Positions 4,812-5,514 of a DNA stretch of 5,514 nucleotides are shown here, in pieces (the first letter of the stretch is position 1; every line of letters begins with the position of its first letter). The DNA is from Chloroflexota bacterium (GTDB taxonomy: Bacteria > Chloroflexota > FW602-bin22 > JAMCYS01). The stretch covers positions 1 through 5,514 of the forward strand of contig JAJZQK010000282.1 in the NCBI GenBank assembly GCA_021847625.1. Reading direction: 5' to 3'. The notes beneath the pieces were generated by a model. That model was given only the letters and a program-made list of their open reading frames with translations, was not told where the DNA came from and did not search any database. A program made the position numbers and the translations under genes.

Positions 4812-5480
4812 GCCGTCTTCCTCCAGCCCGGCCCGCGGGCAGAGGTCGGCGAGGACGCACCGTGGGCAGTCCGGCCGGGGGCGGCAGACGTTCTTCCCGT
4901 GGCAGACGAGGAGGGCGTGGTACTCGTTGTAGAGAGCCACGTCCGGGGCCAGGCTCTCCATAAAGAGGGCCTGTAGCGCCGCATAGGTGACGTCCGGCGC
5001 GACGAGGCCGAGCCGGGAGCCGATGCGACGGGTGTAGGCGTCGACGACGAAGAGGGGCCGCTGGGCGGCGTAAAGGCAGATCGAGTCGGCCGTCTCCGGC
5101 CCGACGCCGTAGATGGCCAGCAGCCGCTCGCGCAGGGCGGGCGTCGGCAGGGCGAAGAGACGCGCCAGCTCGCCGCCGTACTCGCGGTCCAGCGTCGCCA
5201 CGAACGCCTTGACCTTGCGCGCCTTGACGCGGAAGTAGCCGGAGGGACGGATGAGCGTCGCCAGCTCGTCCTCGTCCTGGGCGGAGAGGGCGGCCGGCGT
5301 CAGCGCGGCGGCCGCTTTGAGGCTGGCGATCGCCCGGGCCACGTTAGCCCAGGCGGTCGATTGGGTGAGGATGGCCCCGATCACCACCTCGAAGGGGGTC
5401 TCCGCCGGCCACCAGTGCTGGGGGCCGAATTGAGTGAGGAGTCGTTCGTAGACGGTGAGTAGGCCTTGGTTGCTCGGCAA
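4776..5480 (-). CDS. Endonuclease III-like DNA glycosylase (HhH-GPD superfamily, COG2231-type)
   Basis: This 234-residue base-excision repair protein would remove a damaged or mismatched base from DNA. It has the N-terminal helix signature PFEVVIGAILTQSTAWANV (29-47) and a helix-hairpin-helix LLAIYGVGPETADSICLYA (120-138). The catalytic aspartate is Asp147 in FVVDAYTRRI. A 4Fe-4S ligand set follows: Cys199-x5-Cys205-x2-Cys208-x5-Cys214. At the place of endonuclease III's catalytic lysine (GVGxKTA) there is Glu129 (GVGPETAD), as I recall for the COG2231 branch, so it should lack the Schiff-base lyase step. The start is a TTG: stops TAG TGA lie just upstream in frame and no ATG or GTG is near. 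A weak AGGT (5492-5489) lies eight bases before it. The last 11 residues and the stop overlap the end of the CinA gene on the opposite strand. Confidence 0.9.
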   Translation of the reverse strand: MPSNQGLLTVYERLLTQFGPQHWWPAETPFEVVIGAILTQSTAWANVARAIASLKAAAALTPAALSAQDEDELATLIRPSGYFRVKARKVKAFVATLDREYGGELARLFALPTPALRERLLAIYGVGPETADSICLYAAQRPLFVVDAYTRRIGSRLGLVAPDVTYAALQALFMESLAPDVALYNEYHALLVCHGKNVCRPRPDCPRCVLADLCPRAGLEEDGLGFEQRAAQQG

Positions 5481-5514
5481 TTCTCACTACCTAACAGGCG
5501 GTATACTTAGCGAC
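5481..5514. promoter_or_regulatory. Upstream edge of the glycosylase gene with an AT-rich -10-like box
   Basis: The only AT-rich element is GTATAC with flanks (5501-5507). It reads TATACT on the plus strand (5 of 6 to TATAAT) and CTAAGTATACC on the minus strand. A minus-strand promoter here would give a very short leader before the TTG at 5480. The -35 region is outside the window, so which strand it serves is undecided. Confidence 0.25.

Noticed and set aside
1..5514. A defence island, toxin-antitoxin pair, CRISPR array or mobile element
   Set aside because: The recognisable genes are housekeeping or membrane proteins; no nuclease-helicase, reverse transcriptase, toxin or spacer-repeat pattern is present.

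Overview
The window is GC-rich bacterial DNA with short intergenic gaps and strong NNC/NNG codon bias. The first gene pairs a Chloroflexota-style 'SPRSxWYLSEGWKFRDAxPSD' membrane domain with an emfourin-like C-terminal domain, and the housekeeping genes have a similar flavour. My best guess is a Chloroflexota bacterium, possibly an uncultured Anaerolineae/Promineifilum-type lineage. That rests on remembered family distribution, not on a marker gene.

Layout. (1) Bases 1-376 form a divergent regulatory region. It lies between a minus-strand gene of which only the first five codons are inside the window (1-14) and a plus-strand gene for a two-pass membrane protein (374-1030). Bases 1-120 and 265-384 are imperfect inverted copies of each other, about 78% identical by hand count. 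They carry the same promoter, ribosome binding site and first codons, so the two genes look like head-to-head paralogues. (2) A 15-bp-stem hairpin runs into an extended -10 promoter (1064-1107) ahead of an M20-family amidohydrolase (1183-2397). (3) A SAM hydrolase of the DUF62 family lies on the minus strand (2415-3203), tail-to-tail with the amidohydrolase. (4) A 378-bp divergent intergenic region carries promoters for the SAM hydrolase and for a CinA-family gene. The CinA gene has the best promoter in the window and a roughly 170-nt leader that can fold and bury its Shine-Dalgarno sequence. (5) The CinA-family protein (3582-4811) has an intact N-terminal pyrophosphatase-type domain, but its C-terminal deamidase domain has lost the signature Ser and Lys. 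(6) A minus-strand endonuclease III-like DNA glycosylase (4776-5480) overlaps the CinA gene tail-to-tail by 36 bp.

The genes do not form one operon: orientation alternates and most genes have their own recognisable promoter. CinA and the SAM hydrolase both act in nucleotide-cofactor turnover (ADP-ribose or pyridine nucleotides; SAM to adenosine plus methionine) and share a divergent promoter region, but a functional link is only a guess. I found no mobile element, CRISPR array, tRNA or rRNA, and no convincing new multi-gene system. The items most worth a second look are the inverted duplication at the left end, the degenerate CinA deamidase domain with its structured leader, and a 15-mer shared between an intergenic region and the SAM hydrolase coding sequence.
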